64,000 nt of DNA from Klenkia soli (GCF_900103975.1 NZ_FNIR01000002.1:310001-374000), one strand, 5' to 3'; shown: positions 17,192 through 25,120, numbered from the stretch's first letter. The notes: generated by a model from the sequence alone, not told the origin. Numbers and translations are program-made.

Positions 17192-19518
17192 ACGTCGTCC
17201 GGCAGGGGCGCTGGGTGCGCCGGGGGAGCGCGCTGGTCGCGGCCGTGGTGGGGGTGGCCGCGCTGGCCGCCGTCGTCGCGGTCGTGCCGCACCCCGACCA
17301 CCGCCCGGTGCCGGGGCTGCGGCCCTTCCAGGGGGCGGTCGCCGCCGTCGAGGGCGGCCGCTACCTGCTGCTGGGCGCCGGGCTGGTGCTGCTGCTCGTC
17401 GTCCGGGCGCTGCTGCGCGGTCGGCGGGCGGCCTGGTTGGCCGCGGTGGCCGCCCTGGCCGCGGCCACCGTCGGGTCGCTGGTCGTGCACCGGCACGTGC
17501 CGGTGTCGGCGGTCCTCGCCGTGCTGACCATGGCCGTCGGCCTCGGCGGTCGGGCCTTCGTGGCCCGGGGCGACCCGATGCTGGTCCGGCGGGGGATCGC
17601 CGTCCTCGCCGGCGGCTCCGCGCTCGTCGGCACGGTCGCCACCGTGGGGCTGTACCAGCTGGACGACCAGTTCCGCGGCGGGACGACGTTCTGGGGCTCG
17701 GCCGGGACGGCGACCCGGCTGCTGCTCATGCTGCCGGTGGACGCCCAGCCGCTCACCCGGCACGCGGAGTGGCTGGTGTCGGCGTCCCGGGGGGCCGCGC
17801 TGGTCGTCGTCCTGGTCGGGGCGGCGATGCTGGTGGCCGCGGTGTCCGGCGGCCGGCAGCACCAGGCCGAGCGCGCCGTCGTCGCGGGGCTGCTGGCCCG
17901 GTACGCGACCACCTCGCTGGCCCACTTCCAGCTGCTCCCCGACAAGCGCTGGCTGGTCGGCGCCGACGGCGAGGCCTTCGTGGGCTACGGCCTGCACGGC
18001 CGGACGGCGGTGGCCCTGGGTGGCCCGATCGGTGCACCCGGGAGCCGGCGGGCGGCGGCGGCGGAGTTCCTGGAGCTGTGCCGGCGCAACGGCTGGACCC
18101 CGGGGTTCCACCAGGTCACGGCCGACGAGCTGGACGACCTGGCGCCGCTGGGTCTGCGGGCCTACAAGATCGGCGAGGAGGCGGTGGTCGAGCTGGCCGG
18201 CGGGGTCGCCCCCGAGGGCCGGGCGGGCAAGTCGATCCGGTCCGCGGTGCGCCGCTGCGAGCGGGCCGGGTACCGGGTGGTCGAGCTGGCGCACCCGCTC
18301 ACCGACGCCGACCTGGCGCGGCTGCGCGAGGTCTCCGACGCCTGGTCGGCCGACGGCGAGCACCGCGAGCGCACCTTCACCCTCGGCCAGTTCGACGCCG
18401 ACCAGCTCCGGCAGACCCCCGTGCTCGCCGTCGTCGACGCCGACGACCGGGTGCAGGCCTTCGCCAACACGCTGCCGGCCTACCGCTCGGGCGACCGGAG
18501 CTTCGACCTCATGCGGCGGCGGCCGGGCTCGGTCAACGGCGTGATGGACCAGCTGTTCGTCGGCATGGGCGAGCGGTTCGCCGCCGCCGGCGGCACCGGC
18601 ATGAACCTGGGCCTGGCCCCGTTCACCGGGCTGGCCGACCAGTCCGGGGTGCCGGCCCGCGTGATGCGCCTGCTGCACGACCACGGCGGGGCGCTGCTGG
18701 ACTACGCGGGGCTGCGCGCGTTCAAGGACAAGTGGGCCCCGCGCTGGGAGCCCCGCTACCTGGTCACCGCCGGTGAGTCGGCGCTGCCGCGCGTGGCGGT
18801 GGCCGTGGCCCGGCTGGGGGAGCTGCCCGACCCCCGCCGGTGGTCCACCCGGCTGGCGTCCGCCGTCCGCCGGTTCCCCGTGACGACGACGTTCGCCGCG
18901 GTCCAGCTGTGGTTGATGCTCTCCAGCGCCTACGACCCGCGGGTGCACGACGAGCTGATCGCGGCCGCCGGGTCGTCCTGGGAGCTGCTCGCCCACGGCC
19001 AGCTGTGGCGGCTGCTCACCTCGCCGGTCGTGCAGGCCAGCCCCGGGCTGGTGTGGGTCAACGTGCTGCTCGCGGTGGTCTTCCCGGTGGCCGAGGCCCG
19101 GCTGGGCAGCCGCTGGACCGCGGTCGGGTTCTTCGCCGGGGACCTCCTCGGGTCGGTGCCCGTCCTGCTGGGCACCCGGGTGGCCGCGGCCGTCGGGTCG
19201 GGTGCGGCCCTGGGTCAGCTGCGCGAGGTCGACGGCGGCACCTCGGCGGGCTGCTGGGCGCTCATCGCCGCGGTGGTCGTCACCCTCCCGGCGGGCCGCT
19301 GGCGGCGGTGGGCCGGCGCGACCCTGGCCGCGGTGATGGTCGGCGGGCTGCTGCTGGACCGGGGCATCGCCGACGTCCAGCACGCGGTGTCGGTGGCCGG
19401 CGTCGTCCTGGTGCTCACCGTGGGCCGCCGGGCTCTCGCCCGGGCGCGGCGTGGATCAGCCGGGTTCACCGACGTCCGTCCTGGCTCGCCGACGCCGGTG
19501 ACCCAGGACGCACGGTGA
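17188..19518 (+). CDS. MprF-like DUF2156 (aminoacyl-phospholipid synthase) protein with C-terminal rhomboid-like domain
   Basis: A 776-aa protein in three parts. Residues 10-220 hold about six membrane segments. Residues 235-520 are the DUF2156 tandem-GNAT domain of phosphatidylglycerol lysyltransferases (LLPDKRWLVG, VALGGPIGAPGS, GKSIRSAVRRCERAGY, TGMNLGLAPFTGL, FKDKWAPRWEPRYLV). Residues 550-760 are a multi-helix rhomboid-like domain with GGTSAG at 683-688 (GxSxG, candidate nucleophile Ser686) and QHAVSVAG with His732, the expected intramembrane dyad. A joined synthase and rhomboid is unusual. The GTG start overlaps the flippase-like gene by GTGA. The last 24 codons lie in an inverted repeat, so the C-terminal tail may be a recent extension. 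Confidence 0.85.
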   Translation: MNVVRQGRWVRRGSALVAAVVGVAALAAVVAVVPHPDHRPVPGLRPFQGAVAAVEGGRYLLLGAGLVLLLVVRALLRGRRAAWLAAVAALAAATVGSLVVHRHVPVSAVLAVLTMAVGLGGRAFVARGDPMLVRRGIAVLAGGSALVGTVATVGLYQLDDQFRGGTTFWGSAGTATRLLLMLPVDAQPLTRHAEWLVSASRGAALVVVLVGAAMLVAAVSGGRQHQAERAVVAGLLARYATTSLAHFQLLPDKRWLVGADGEAFVGYGLHGRTAVALGGPIGAPGSRRAAAAEFLELCRRNGWTPGFHQVTADELDDLAPLGLRAYKIGEEAVVELAGGVAPEGRAGKSIRSAVRRCERAGYRVVELAHPLTDADLARLREVSDAWSADGEHRERTFTLGQFDADQLRQTPVLAVVDADDRVQAFANTLPAYRSGDRSFDLMRRRPGSVNGVMDQLFVGMGERFAAAGGTGMNLGLAPFTGLADQSGVPARVMRLLHDHGGALLDYAGLRAFKDKWAPRWEPRYLVTAGESALPRVAVAVARLGELPDPRRWSTRLASAVRRFPVTTTFAAVQLWLMLSSAYDPRVHDELIAAAGSSWELLAHGQLWRLLTSPVVQASPGLVWVNVLLAVVFPVAEARLGSRWTAVGFFAGDLLGSVPVLLGTRVAAAVGSGAALGQLREVDGGTSAGCWALIAAVVVTLPAGRWRRWAGATLAAVMVGGLLLDRGIADVQHAVSVAGVVLVLTVGRRALARARRGSAGFTDVRPGSPTPVTQDAR

Positions 19519-19539
19519 TCAGCCCAGCTGATCCACGCC
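19448..19539. terminator. Nested inverted repeat overlapping the 3' end of the MprF-rhomboid gene
   Basis: The outer arms GGCGTGGATCAGC (19448-19460) and the complement at 19527-19539 are perfect, and inner arms CGTCCTGG (19477-19484) pair with 19503-19510. The repeat covers the last 24 codons of the upstream gene and ends 12 bases before the stop of the convergent exporter gene. A bidirectional terminator is likely; that it also encodes protein is unusual. Confidence 0.6.
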
Positions 19540-19550
19540 GGGCGCGGGGG

Positions 19551-20159
19551 TCAGCCGGCGCCGACCAGCAGCGAGACCGCCAGGGCGGCCATGACCACCG
19601 CGATCACGCCGTCGAGCACCCGCCAGGCCGCGGGCCGGGCGAACACCGGACGCAGTGCGCGGGCGCCGAAGCCCAGGCCGGTGAACCACACCAGGCTGGC
19701 CGTGCAGGCGCCGACGGCGAACCACCAGCGGTCCGCGCCGCGGGCACCGGCGACCGAGCCCAGCAGCAGCACGGTGTCCAGGTAGACGTGCGGGTTCAAC
19801 CACGTCAGCGCCAGGGCGGTGCCGACGACCGCGCCCAGCCCCGCCCGGGAGCCCCCGGCCTGCGCCGCCAGGGCGGTGGGGCGCAGGGCCCGGCGTGCGG
19901 CGAGCACCGCGTAGCCGGCCAGGAAGACCGCGCCGGCCACCCGGACGGCGGTCACCAGCCACGGCACCCGCTCGAGCACCGCGCCGGTCCCGCCCACCCC
20001 GGCCAGGACCAGGACGACGTCGGAGGCGGCGCACACCGCGACGACGGCCGCCACGTGCTCCCGCCGCAGCCCCTGGCGCAGCACGAAGGCGTTCTGCGCC
20101 CCGATGGCGACGATCAGCGACAGGCCCAGGCCCAGCCCGGCCAGCACGGCAGCTCCCAC
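19551..20159 (-). CDS. argO: LysE/ArgO family amino-acid exporter
   Basis: A 202-aa inner-membrane protein with six hydrophobic segments. The start GLGLGLSLIVAIGAQNAFVLRQG is the family signature of LysE/ArgO basic amino-acid exporters, and LTWLNPHVYLDTVLLLGSV is the second. It exports L-arginine or L-lysine when they accumulate. It is divergent from a LysR-type gene of the ArgP/LysG kind, the classical regulator of this exporter, across only 70 bases. The GTG at 20159 is preceded by TAGCGT (minus strand, 20171-20166) six bases upstream, suggesting a leaderless transcript. Confidence 0.92.
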   Translation of the reverse strand: MGAAVLAGLGLGLSLIVAIGAQNAFVLRQGLRREHVAAVVAVCAASDVVLVLAGVGGTGAVLERVPWLVTAVRVAGAVFLAGYAVLAARRALRPTALAAQAGGSRAGLGAVVGTALALTWLNPHVYLDTVLLLGSVAGARGADRWWFAVGACTASLVWFTGLGFGARALRPVFARPAAWRVLDGVIAVVMAALAVSLLVGAG

Positions 20160-20229
20160 ACCCCGACGCTAGGCAACCAGCACCGACAGCGGCACGACGG
20201 ATCCTGCGGCACCGTAAGCTGCGCTGTCG
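20160..20229. promoter_or_regulatory. Divergent leaderless promoters of argO and argP
   Basis: Two TANNNT boxes face away from each other: TAGCGT on the minus strand (20171-20166), six bases from the argO GTG, and TAAGCT on the plus strand (20215-20220), nine bases from the argP ATG. The two promoters share a 70-base gap, so a LysR-type protein bound there could control both. Confidence 0.55.
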
Positions 20230-21105
20230 ATGGACCTCCCCCAGCTCCGGGCCCTGGTGGCCGCCGTCGAGACCGGCACGCTCGACGGCGCGGCGCGGGC
20301 CCTGCACGTGACGCCGTCCGCGGTCAGCCAGCGGATCCGCGCCCTGGAGTCCGCGACCGGTCAGGTGCTGCTGGTGCGCAGCCGGCCCGTCGTCCCCACC
20401 GGGGCGGGCACGGCGGTGCTGCGGCTGGCCCGGCAGGTCGACCTGCTGGTCGCCGACACCACCGCCCAGCTGGGCGGGTCGCCCGCGGCCGGCCCCCCGG
20501 TGCTCCCGCTCGCGGTCAACGCCGACTCGCTGGCCACCTGGTTCCTGCCCGGGGTGGCGCCGCTGGCGGCCGAGGTCCAGCTCGACGTCCGGGTGGCCGA
20601 CCAGACGATGACCTCGGCCCTGCTCCGCGACGGCACGGTGATGGCGGCGGTCACCGCCGACCCCGAGCCGGTGCCGGGGTGCTCGGTGGCCCGGTTGGGC
20701 GCGATGACCTACCGGCCGATGGCCACCGGGGCGTTCGCCGACCGATGGTTCGCCGACGGGGTCACCCCGGCCGCCCTGCGCCGCGCCCCGGTCGTCGTCT
20801 TCGACCGCACCGACGACCTGCAGTACGCCTACCTGCGCCGGCGCACCCACGACCGGCCCGCCCCGCCGGTGCACCACGTGCCGGCCAGCGCCGACCACCT
20901 GGTCGCCGTCCGGCTGGGCATGGGCTGGGGGATGGTGCCCGACCTGCAGACCGGCCCGGACGACGGCCTGGTCCCCCTCGACCCGGCCGGCGCGGTGGAC
21001 GTCGTCCTCTGGTGGCAGCAGTGGAAGCTGCGGTCGCCCAGCCTGGACCTCGTCGCGGCGGCCGTCGCCGCGACCGCCCGGGCGGCCCTGGACGGCGCGG
21101 CATGA
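20230..21105 (+). CDS. argP: LysR-family regulator, ArgP/LysG type
   Basis: A 291-aa regulator. The HTH is at residues 1-60 (LPQLRALVAAVETGTLDGAARALHVTPSAVSQRIRALE) and the effector-binding LysR substrate domain covers 90-285 (PLAVNADSLATWFLPGV, a pattern typical of ArgP/LysG). It senses intracellular lysine/arginine and activates the divergent exporter. It has no Shine-Dalgarno; TAAGCT at 20215-20220 suggests leaderless or near-leaderless transcription. Function is inferred from family and from the standard argP-argO arrangement. Confidence 0.92.
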   Translation: MDLPQLRALVAAVETGTLDGAARALHVTPSAVSQRIRALESATGQVLLVRSRPVVPTGAGTAVLRLARQVDLLVADTTAQLGGSPAAGPPVLPLAVNADSLATWFLPGVAPLAAEVQLDVRVADQTMTSALLRDGTVMAAVTADPEPVPGCSVARLGAMTYRPMATGAFADRWFADGVTPAALRRAPVVVFDRTDDLQYAYLRRRTHDRPAPPVHHVPASADHLVAVRLGMGWGMVPDLQTGPDDGLVPLDPAGAVDVVLWWQQWKLRSPSLDLVAAAVAATARAALDGAA

Positions 21106-21169
21106 GCAACGCTGGCACCAGCGCCCCGCACCTGATTCGCTGTGCCGTGCGGGCGAGGTGGGGGAGAAC

Positions 21170-21745
21170 ATGAGCGACAAGGCCGACACGTTGGTCATCC
21201 GGGACGTCGCCCAGCTGCGCGTGCTGTCCTCCTCGACCCGGTTCATCGCGTTCGAGGAGCTCTTCGCCACCCAGCGACCGATGACCCCGACGCAGCTGGC
21301 CGCCTTCACCCGGGTCAGCCCTGCCTCGATGAGCTACCACCTGCGCGAGCTCGAGCGGGTGGGCCTGGTCCGCCGGGCCGAGCCCGGCCCCGACGCCCGC
21401 GAACGGCGGTGGGAGGCCCCGGCGCACGTCTACGACATCGTGCTCAGCGCCTTCGACGACCCCGCCGGGCGGCTGGCCCTGGTCGACACCTACCTCTCGC
21501 CGCTGCGGTCGCGGGTGGTGACCACCCTCGAGCGCCGGGCCGAAAGCGGCGGCGGCGCCGGGGACGACAGCGAGATGGCCCTGGGCATGGGCCGGCTGCG
21601 GCTCACCCTCGACGAGCAGCGTGCCCTCCGCGCCGAGGTGGCGGCGGTGTGGGCACGCTACGAGCAGGTGTCCCGCGACCACGACGCCCAGGACGACGGC
21701 CTGCGCACGGCGCACTACGTCTGGTCGCTGCTGGCCGACCCCTGA
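21170..21745 (+). CDS. ArsR-like helix-turn-helix regulator
   Basis: A 191-aa cytosolic protein. Residues 10-75 are a winged HTH of ArsR type (LRVLSSSTRFIAFEELF, PMTPTQLAAFTRVSPASMSYHLRELERVGLVRRAE). The C-terminal half is helical with charged residues and probably dimerises or senses an unknown signal; no metal-binding Cys cluster is visible. GGGGGAG at 21160-21166 precedes the ATG at 21170, which decides the start over an in-frame GTG at 21158. It ends three bases from the convergent TetR gene with no room for a terminator. Confidence 0.82.
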   Translation: MSDKADTLVIRDVAQLRVLSSSTRFIAFEELFATQRPMTPTQLAAFTRVSPASMSYHLRELERVGLVRRAEPGPDARERRWEAPAHVYDIVLSAFDDPAGRLALVDTYLSPLRSRVVTTLERRAESGGGAGDDSEMALGMGRLRLTLDEQRALRAEVAAVWARYEQVSRDHDAQDDGLRTAHYVWSLLADP

Positions 21746-21748
21746 GCC

Positions 21749-22669
21749 TCAGATGCCGGTCTGCGGCAGGTCGACCGCGTGCTCCTCGAACCCGGTGGGC
21801 GGCAGGTGGTGGGACCCGGTGTCCAGCATGGTCTGCAGCCGGTCCAGCAGGCTCTCCAGCGACTCCTCGAACTCCGTGAGGGTCTCGTCCAGCGACAGCA
21901 GTGGCTGCAGCTCGACGATCAGCGGGAACTCCACGAGGTCCAGCGGGTCACCCGAGGGCGAGCCGTCGGGGTCGTCGATGGCGTTGATCGCCACCCCGCG
22001 CTGGGCGACCTCGAGCAGCAGGTGGCCGAGCAGGAAGCTGGTGTAGGCCCGGTAGGCGACCACGGCCTGCACGCTGGTGAACCCGTTGGTGTGCAGGGCC
22101 CGCAGCAGGGACTCCACCCACTTCAGGCTGCGCAGCGGCGGGCGCACCCACGGCGCCGCCGGGGGCCGGGTGGCGACCAGCGGGAACAGCGCCGGGTGCG
22201 CCAGCGCGATCCGCCGCACCCCGTGCGCCAGGCGTTGCAGGTAGTCCTGCCACCCGTGACGGGGCTCGAAGTGGACGTCGGGGTCGGCGAACAGCTCGTC
22301 GACCACGGTGTCGACCACGCCGTCGAGGAGGTCGTCGCGACCGGGCACGTAGCGGTAGAGGCTCATCGCCTCGACACCCAGCGCGGCCCCCAACCGGCGC
22401 ATGGTCAGCATGGGCAGCCCGTGGGCGTCGACGTACTCGATGGCGCCCTCGATGATCCGGGCGCGGTCCAGCGGTACCCGCGTGCCGAGGTCGGGCGGAC
22501 CGACGGCGTCCTGGGCGGCCCGCAGTCCGCGGTTCTCGGGCAGGTCGGGGTCGTCGGGGTGGTCGGGGGGTTCGACCCCGCCCTCGACGACGGCCCCGAC
22601 GTCCTGCTGGACGACCGCTGCGACGTCCCGCTCGGCGTCGTCGTGGGGTCCTGGGGTGGGCGGTGTCAC
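21749..22669 (-). CDS. TetR-family regulator with C-terminal TetR_C-type domain
   Basis: A 306-aa regulator. It has an unusual acidic, proline-rich N-terminal tail of about 55 residues (DDPDLPENRGL region), then the HTH (LDRARIIEGAIEYVDAHGLPMLTMRRLGAALGVEAMSLYRYV, about residues 65-108) and a helical ligand domain similar to the tetracycline-repressor C-terminal class. AGGAGG stands before the GTG at 22669, which selects this start. It diverges from the csbD gene over 253 bases. Ligand and targets are unknown; csbD and itself are the nearest candidates. Confidence 0.85.
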   Translation of the reverse strand: MTPPTPGPHDDAERDVAAVVQQDVGAVVEGGVEPPDHPDDPDLPENRGLRAAQDAVGPPDLGTRVPLDRARIIEGAIEYVDAHGLPMLTMRRLGAALGVEAMSLYRYVPGRDDLLDGVVDTVVDELFADPDVHFEPRHGWQDYLQRLAHGVRRIALAHPALFPLVATRPPAAPWVRPPLRSLKWVESLLRALHTNGFTSVQAVVAYRAYTSFLLGHLLLEVAQRGVAINAIDDPDGSPSGDPLDLVEFPLIVELQPLLSLDETLTEFEESLESLLDRLQTMLDTGSHHLPPTGFEEHAVDLPQTGI

Positions 22670-22768
22670 GGTCCTCCTGCCGGTCGTGGGAACGGGTCGG
22701 TCGAGCTTGGCACCGCGTGCCGGCCCCGGCACGTCGGCCGCCCGACCGGGTGGTCGGGGAGATCGGAT

Positions 22769-22794
22769 GTTTGACGGGGCCGCTTACGGCGTAA
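22769..22794 (+). promoter_or_regulatory. Possible SigB-type promoter upstream of csbD
   Basis: GTTT (22769-22772), then 16 bases, then GCGTAA (22789-22794) resemble the general-stress GTTT-N14-17-GGGTAT pattern. The motif GGCCGCTTACGGCGTA here is followed about 30 bases later by a related copy, GGCCGCCTTACACCGTA, giving two direct repeats. CsbD genes are classical SigB targets. About 128 bases separate this site from the csbD start. Confidence 0.4.
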
Positions 22795-22922
22795 TGAGGG
22801 ATGGTCCGGGCCGCCTTACACCGTAGGAACGGTTGTGGCGGACCGGATGCCGGGCGACATGTCGCCGGGCGACCCCGCGAAGCGGCACCGACCCCGGTGC
22901 CCGACAGACAGGAGCTCGACAC

Positions 22923-23093
22923 ATGAGCGGCATCGACAAGATCAAGAACAAGGCCGAGGAGCTCGTCGGCGACGCCAAGGAGGCCATCGGCAAGGCCACC
23001 GGCAACGAGGAGCTGCAGGCCGAGGGTCAGCGCGACCAGGCCGCCGGCAACACCAAGCAGGCCGGCGAGAAGGTCAAGGACGTCTTCAAGTGA
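22923..23093 (+). CDS. CsbD family general stress protein
   Basis: A 56-aa hydrophilic protein that matches CsbD from end to end: DKIKNKAEELVGDAKEAIGK, then a Glu/Gln/Lys-rich region and GEKVKDVFK. CsbD proteins are small, highly charged and abundant under stress; their exact role is unknown. AGGAGCTCGACAC precedes the ATG at 22923. A GTTT/GCGTAA element upstream suggests alternative sigma-factor control, and a perfect 30-base palindrome follows the gene as terminator. Confidence 0.93.
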   Translation: MSGIDKIKNKAEELVGDAKEAIGKATGNEELQAEGQRDQAAGNTKQAGEKVKDVFK

Positions 23094-23100
23094 CCTCCGG

Positions 23101-23130
23101 GGTCGGGGGACGCAGCTGCGTCCCCCGACC
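23101..23130 (+). terminator. Perfect 30-base palindrome after csbD
   Basis: The arms GGTCGGGGGACGCAG (23101-23115) and their exact complement (23116-23130) form a 13-bp stem with a minimal loop, starting seven bases after the csbD stop. It is a GC-rich terminator without a T-tract, separating csbD from the membrane protein gene. Confidence 0.8.
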
Positions 23131-23202
23131 CGACCGCTCCACCGCCCCACCTCCCCCCTGACCCTGCCCCCGCTCGACGCGGGGAACTCCCGAGGAGACC
23201 CC

Positions 23203-23832
23203 GTGTCCATCGACCCCGACGCCCGCCCCGCGCGTGCCCACGCCTCCGAGCCCGCTGTCGTCACCCCGAACCGCCACGACGTCGTCGCCGCCGAGAAGGC
23301 CAGCGCCGGTGGCGTCAAGATCGGCTCCGCCTTCTTCGGCTGGCTGACCGCGACCGGCATGTCCGTCCTGCTCGTCGCCCTCGTGGCCGCCGCCGGCACG
23401 GCCGTCGGCCTGGCCACCGACACCTCGCTGTCCGAGGCGGCGGACCAGGCGTCCACCGACCCCTCGACGGTCGGCTGGACCGGCGGCATCGCGCTGCTGG
23501 TGATCCTCTTCCTGTCCTACTGCAGCGGTGGCTACGTGGCCGGCCGCATGGCTCGCTTCCACGGCATGCGCCAGGGCATCGCGGTCTGGGGCGTCGCCGT
23601 CGTCGTCGCCGTCGTGGTGGCCGTGCTCGCCGCCGTCGCCGGTGACCAGTACGACGTCCTGGGCCAGCTCAACGCCTTCCCGCGGCTGCCCGTCAACGAG
23701 GGCGACCTGACCACGACCGCCGTCCTGGTGGCCCTGCTCGTCGCCGCCGTGGCGCTGGTCGGCTCGGTCCTCGGCGGCCTGGCCGGCATGCGCTTCCACC
23801 GCAAGGTGGACCGCGCAGGACTTGGCGCCTGA
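23203..23832 (+). CDS. Hypothetical four-helix membrane protein
   Basis: A 209-aa protein with a 45-residue polar N-terminal tail and four hydrophobic segments (about residues 47-72, 87-108, 122-143, 170-193). Small-residue motifs such as CSGGYVAGRMARFHGMRQGIAVWG and GSVLGGLAGMRFHRK surround the helices. It resembles the TIGR04086/YrzE-like membrane proteins often found next to stress genes, but I cannot name a function. GAGGAGA stands six bases before the GTG at 23203. The final codons lie in a 23-bp tandem duplication. Confidence 0.8.
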   Translation: MSIDPDARPARAHASEPAVVTPNRHDVVAAEKASAGGVKIGSAFFGWLTATGMSVLLVALVAAAGTAVGLATDTSLSEAADQASTDPSTVGWTGGIALLVILFLSYCSGGYVAGRMARFHGMRQGIAVWGVAVVVAVVVAVLAAVAGDQYDVLGQLNAFPRLPVNEGDLTTTAVLVALLVAAVALVGSVLGGLAGMRFHRKVDRAGLGA

Positions 23833-23856
23833 GCCGCGCAGGACTCGGCGCCTGAG
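23811..23856 (+). repeat. Tandem 23-bp duplication at a gene end
   Basis: Two adjacent 23-base units (23811-23833 and 23834-23856) differ at one base (GGACTTGG versus GGACTCGG). The first unit contains the stop codon of the membrane protein, and the second carries the same TGA just downstream. It looks like a recent slippage duplication with no effect on protein length. Confidence 0.85.
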
Positions 23857-23878
23857 CGCAGCCGGTCTCGGCGCCCGA

Positions 23879-23916
23879 CCACCGGCCCGGCCCCCCTCGT
23901 GGGGCCGGGCCGGTGG
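23879..23916. terminator. 16-bp hairpin between convergent genes
   Basis: CCACCGGCCCGGCCCC (23879-23894) and its exact complement (23901-23916) flank a six-base loop, CCTCGT. It sits between the membrane protein (plus) and the 2OG-Fe(II) oxygenase (minus), five bases from the latter's stop codon. A strong bidirectional terminator. Confidence 0.85.
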
Positions 23917-23921
23917 CGTGC

Positions 23922-24917
23922 TCAGGCCCGGAAGTTGGCCCGGATGCGCTGCAGCAGGAACTCCCCGGCGGTGATCGGCTCGTGGCTCCCGCCCGGCGGC
24001 TGGATGACGGCGTCCTTGTCCGCCTCGGCGAAGAAGGCGATGGAGTACCGGGGGTCCAGCGACTCGCCGCGGGCCGGGGCGGCGACCCGGTGGAAGTTCG
24101 AGGGCAGCCGGTCGTCGCTCCAGCGCATGAGCATGTCGCCGACGTTGCAGGTGATGGCGTCGTCGGTGGCCGGCACCGGGGTCCAGGCGTAGCCCTCGGC
24201 CGAGGGGGTCGCCGCCTCCGCGCCGGGCAGCACCTGCAGCCCCGCCTGGCCCTCGCGCTGGAAGAGCAGCATGAGGCAGTCGAAGTCGGTGTGCGCCCCG
24301 GCCCGCCAGGTGCCGGGGACGTCGAGCATCTCGGGCGGGAACGCCATGTAGTGGATCAGGCGCAGCGTGGACTGGTACTGCGGGTCGGCCGGGTCGTGCA
24401 CCGAGGCGAAGAAGTCGCGCGGGAACCCCAGCACGTCGGCGAAGCAGGACAGCACCGCCATGGCCACCTCGCGGCAGTGCGCCTCGAAGGACAGCACCGT
24501 CTCGCGGAAACCCGCCACCTCGTCCTCGGCCGGCCACAGCCCGGCCATGTGCGGCCGGGTGAGCTGGAAGGACTCCTTCTGGTCCGCCGTCCCGACGGAG
24601 GGCCGGACCTGCGACTTGAACTCGTAGCCGCTGTTGAGCCCCTTCTTCAGCGGGTACTGGGCCTTGACCTCGGCCGGCAGGGCGAAGAAGGCCTGCGAGG
24701 CGGCGAAGGCGGCGTCGACCTCGGCGGGGGAGATGCCGTGGTCGACCACCTGGAAGAAGCCGATGTCGGTGGCTGCCGCCCACAGCTGCGCGGTGATCTC
24801 GGCCCGGCGGGCGCCGAAGTCGGCCAGCGAGATCCGCCGGATCTCGCGATCGGTGGTGAGCGTGCCGGGTGCGCCCATGCGGGCCTCGCGGTCGAGCTCG
24901 GTCAGGGTGGTGGTCAT
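23922..24917 (-). CDS. 2-oxoglutarate/Fe(II)-dependent oxygenase (isopenicillin N synthase family)
   Basis: A 331-aa cytosolic protein. The N-terminal DIOX_N domain (residues 25-150; ISLADFGARRAEITAQLWAA, GFFQVVDHGI) is followed by the jelly-roll catalytic domain. Metal ligands are visible as HTDFD and the distal His in LPSNFHRV; Arg in RYSIAFF would hold 2-oxoglutarate. The substrate is unknown; plant-type relatives hydroxylate or desaturate small molecules and bacterial ones are poorly studied. ATG 24917 was chosen over an upstream in-frame start because GGGGGA precedes it. It is transcribed alone, downstream of the terminated CoA-ligase operon. Confidence 0.9.
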   Translation of the reverse strand: MTTTLTELDREARMGAPGTLTTDREIRRISLADFGARRAEITAQLWAAATDIGFFQVVDHGISPAEVDAAFAASQAFFALPAEVKAQYPLKKGLNSGYEFKSQVRPSVGTADQKESFQLTRPHMAGLWPAEDEVAGFRETVLSFEAHCREVAMAVLSCFADVLGFPRDFFASVHDPADPQYQSTLRLIHYMAFPPEMLDVPGTWRAGAHTDFDCLMLLFQREGQAGLQVLPGAEAATPSAEGYAWTPVPATDDAITCNVGDMLMRWSDDRLPSNFHRVAAPARGESLDPRYSIAFFAEADKDAVIQPPGGSHEPITAGEFLLQRIRANFRA

Positions 24918-25039
24918 CGGAGGTCCCCCGGAGGGTGGCCGCACGGCAGCTGCCGCGGCTCTGAACCGATCAGAACCCGGCGGGCGGCCCCGGGCAAGGG
25001 GGCCGCGCGAGACGTAACGCAGGGTTCACGGGCCGCGCG

Positions 25040-25075
25040 CCCGCGGGTCGCCGCTGCCCCACGACGACCCGCGGG
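25040..25075 (-). terminator. 11-bp hairpin downstream of the CoA-ligase operon
   Basis: CCCGCGGGTCG (25040-25050) pairs exactly with 25065-25075 around a 14-base loop. With the second hairpin at 25083-25118 it forms a double terminator after the minus-strand operon. Otherwise the 203-base gap upstream of the oxygenase gene shows nothing recognisable. Confidence 0.6.
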
Positions 25076-25082
25076 CCGATGA

Positions 25083-25118
25083 GCCGCCCGGGCCGGGGGT
25101 CGGCACGGCCCGGGCGGC
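25083..25118 (-). terminator. 12-bp hairpin directly after the CoA-ligase stop codon
   Basis: GCCGCCCGGGCC (25083-25094) and its exact complement (25107-25118) flank a 12-base loop, ending three bases from the ligase stop at 25121. It is the first of two consecutive hairpins met by transcripts of the minus-strand operon. Confidence 0.75.
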
Positions 25119-25120
25119 GG

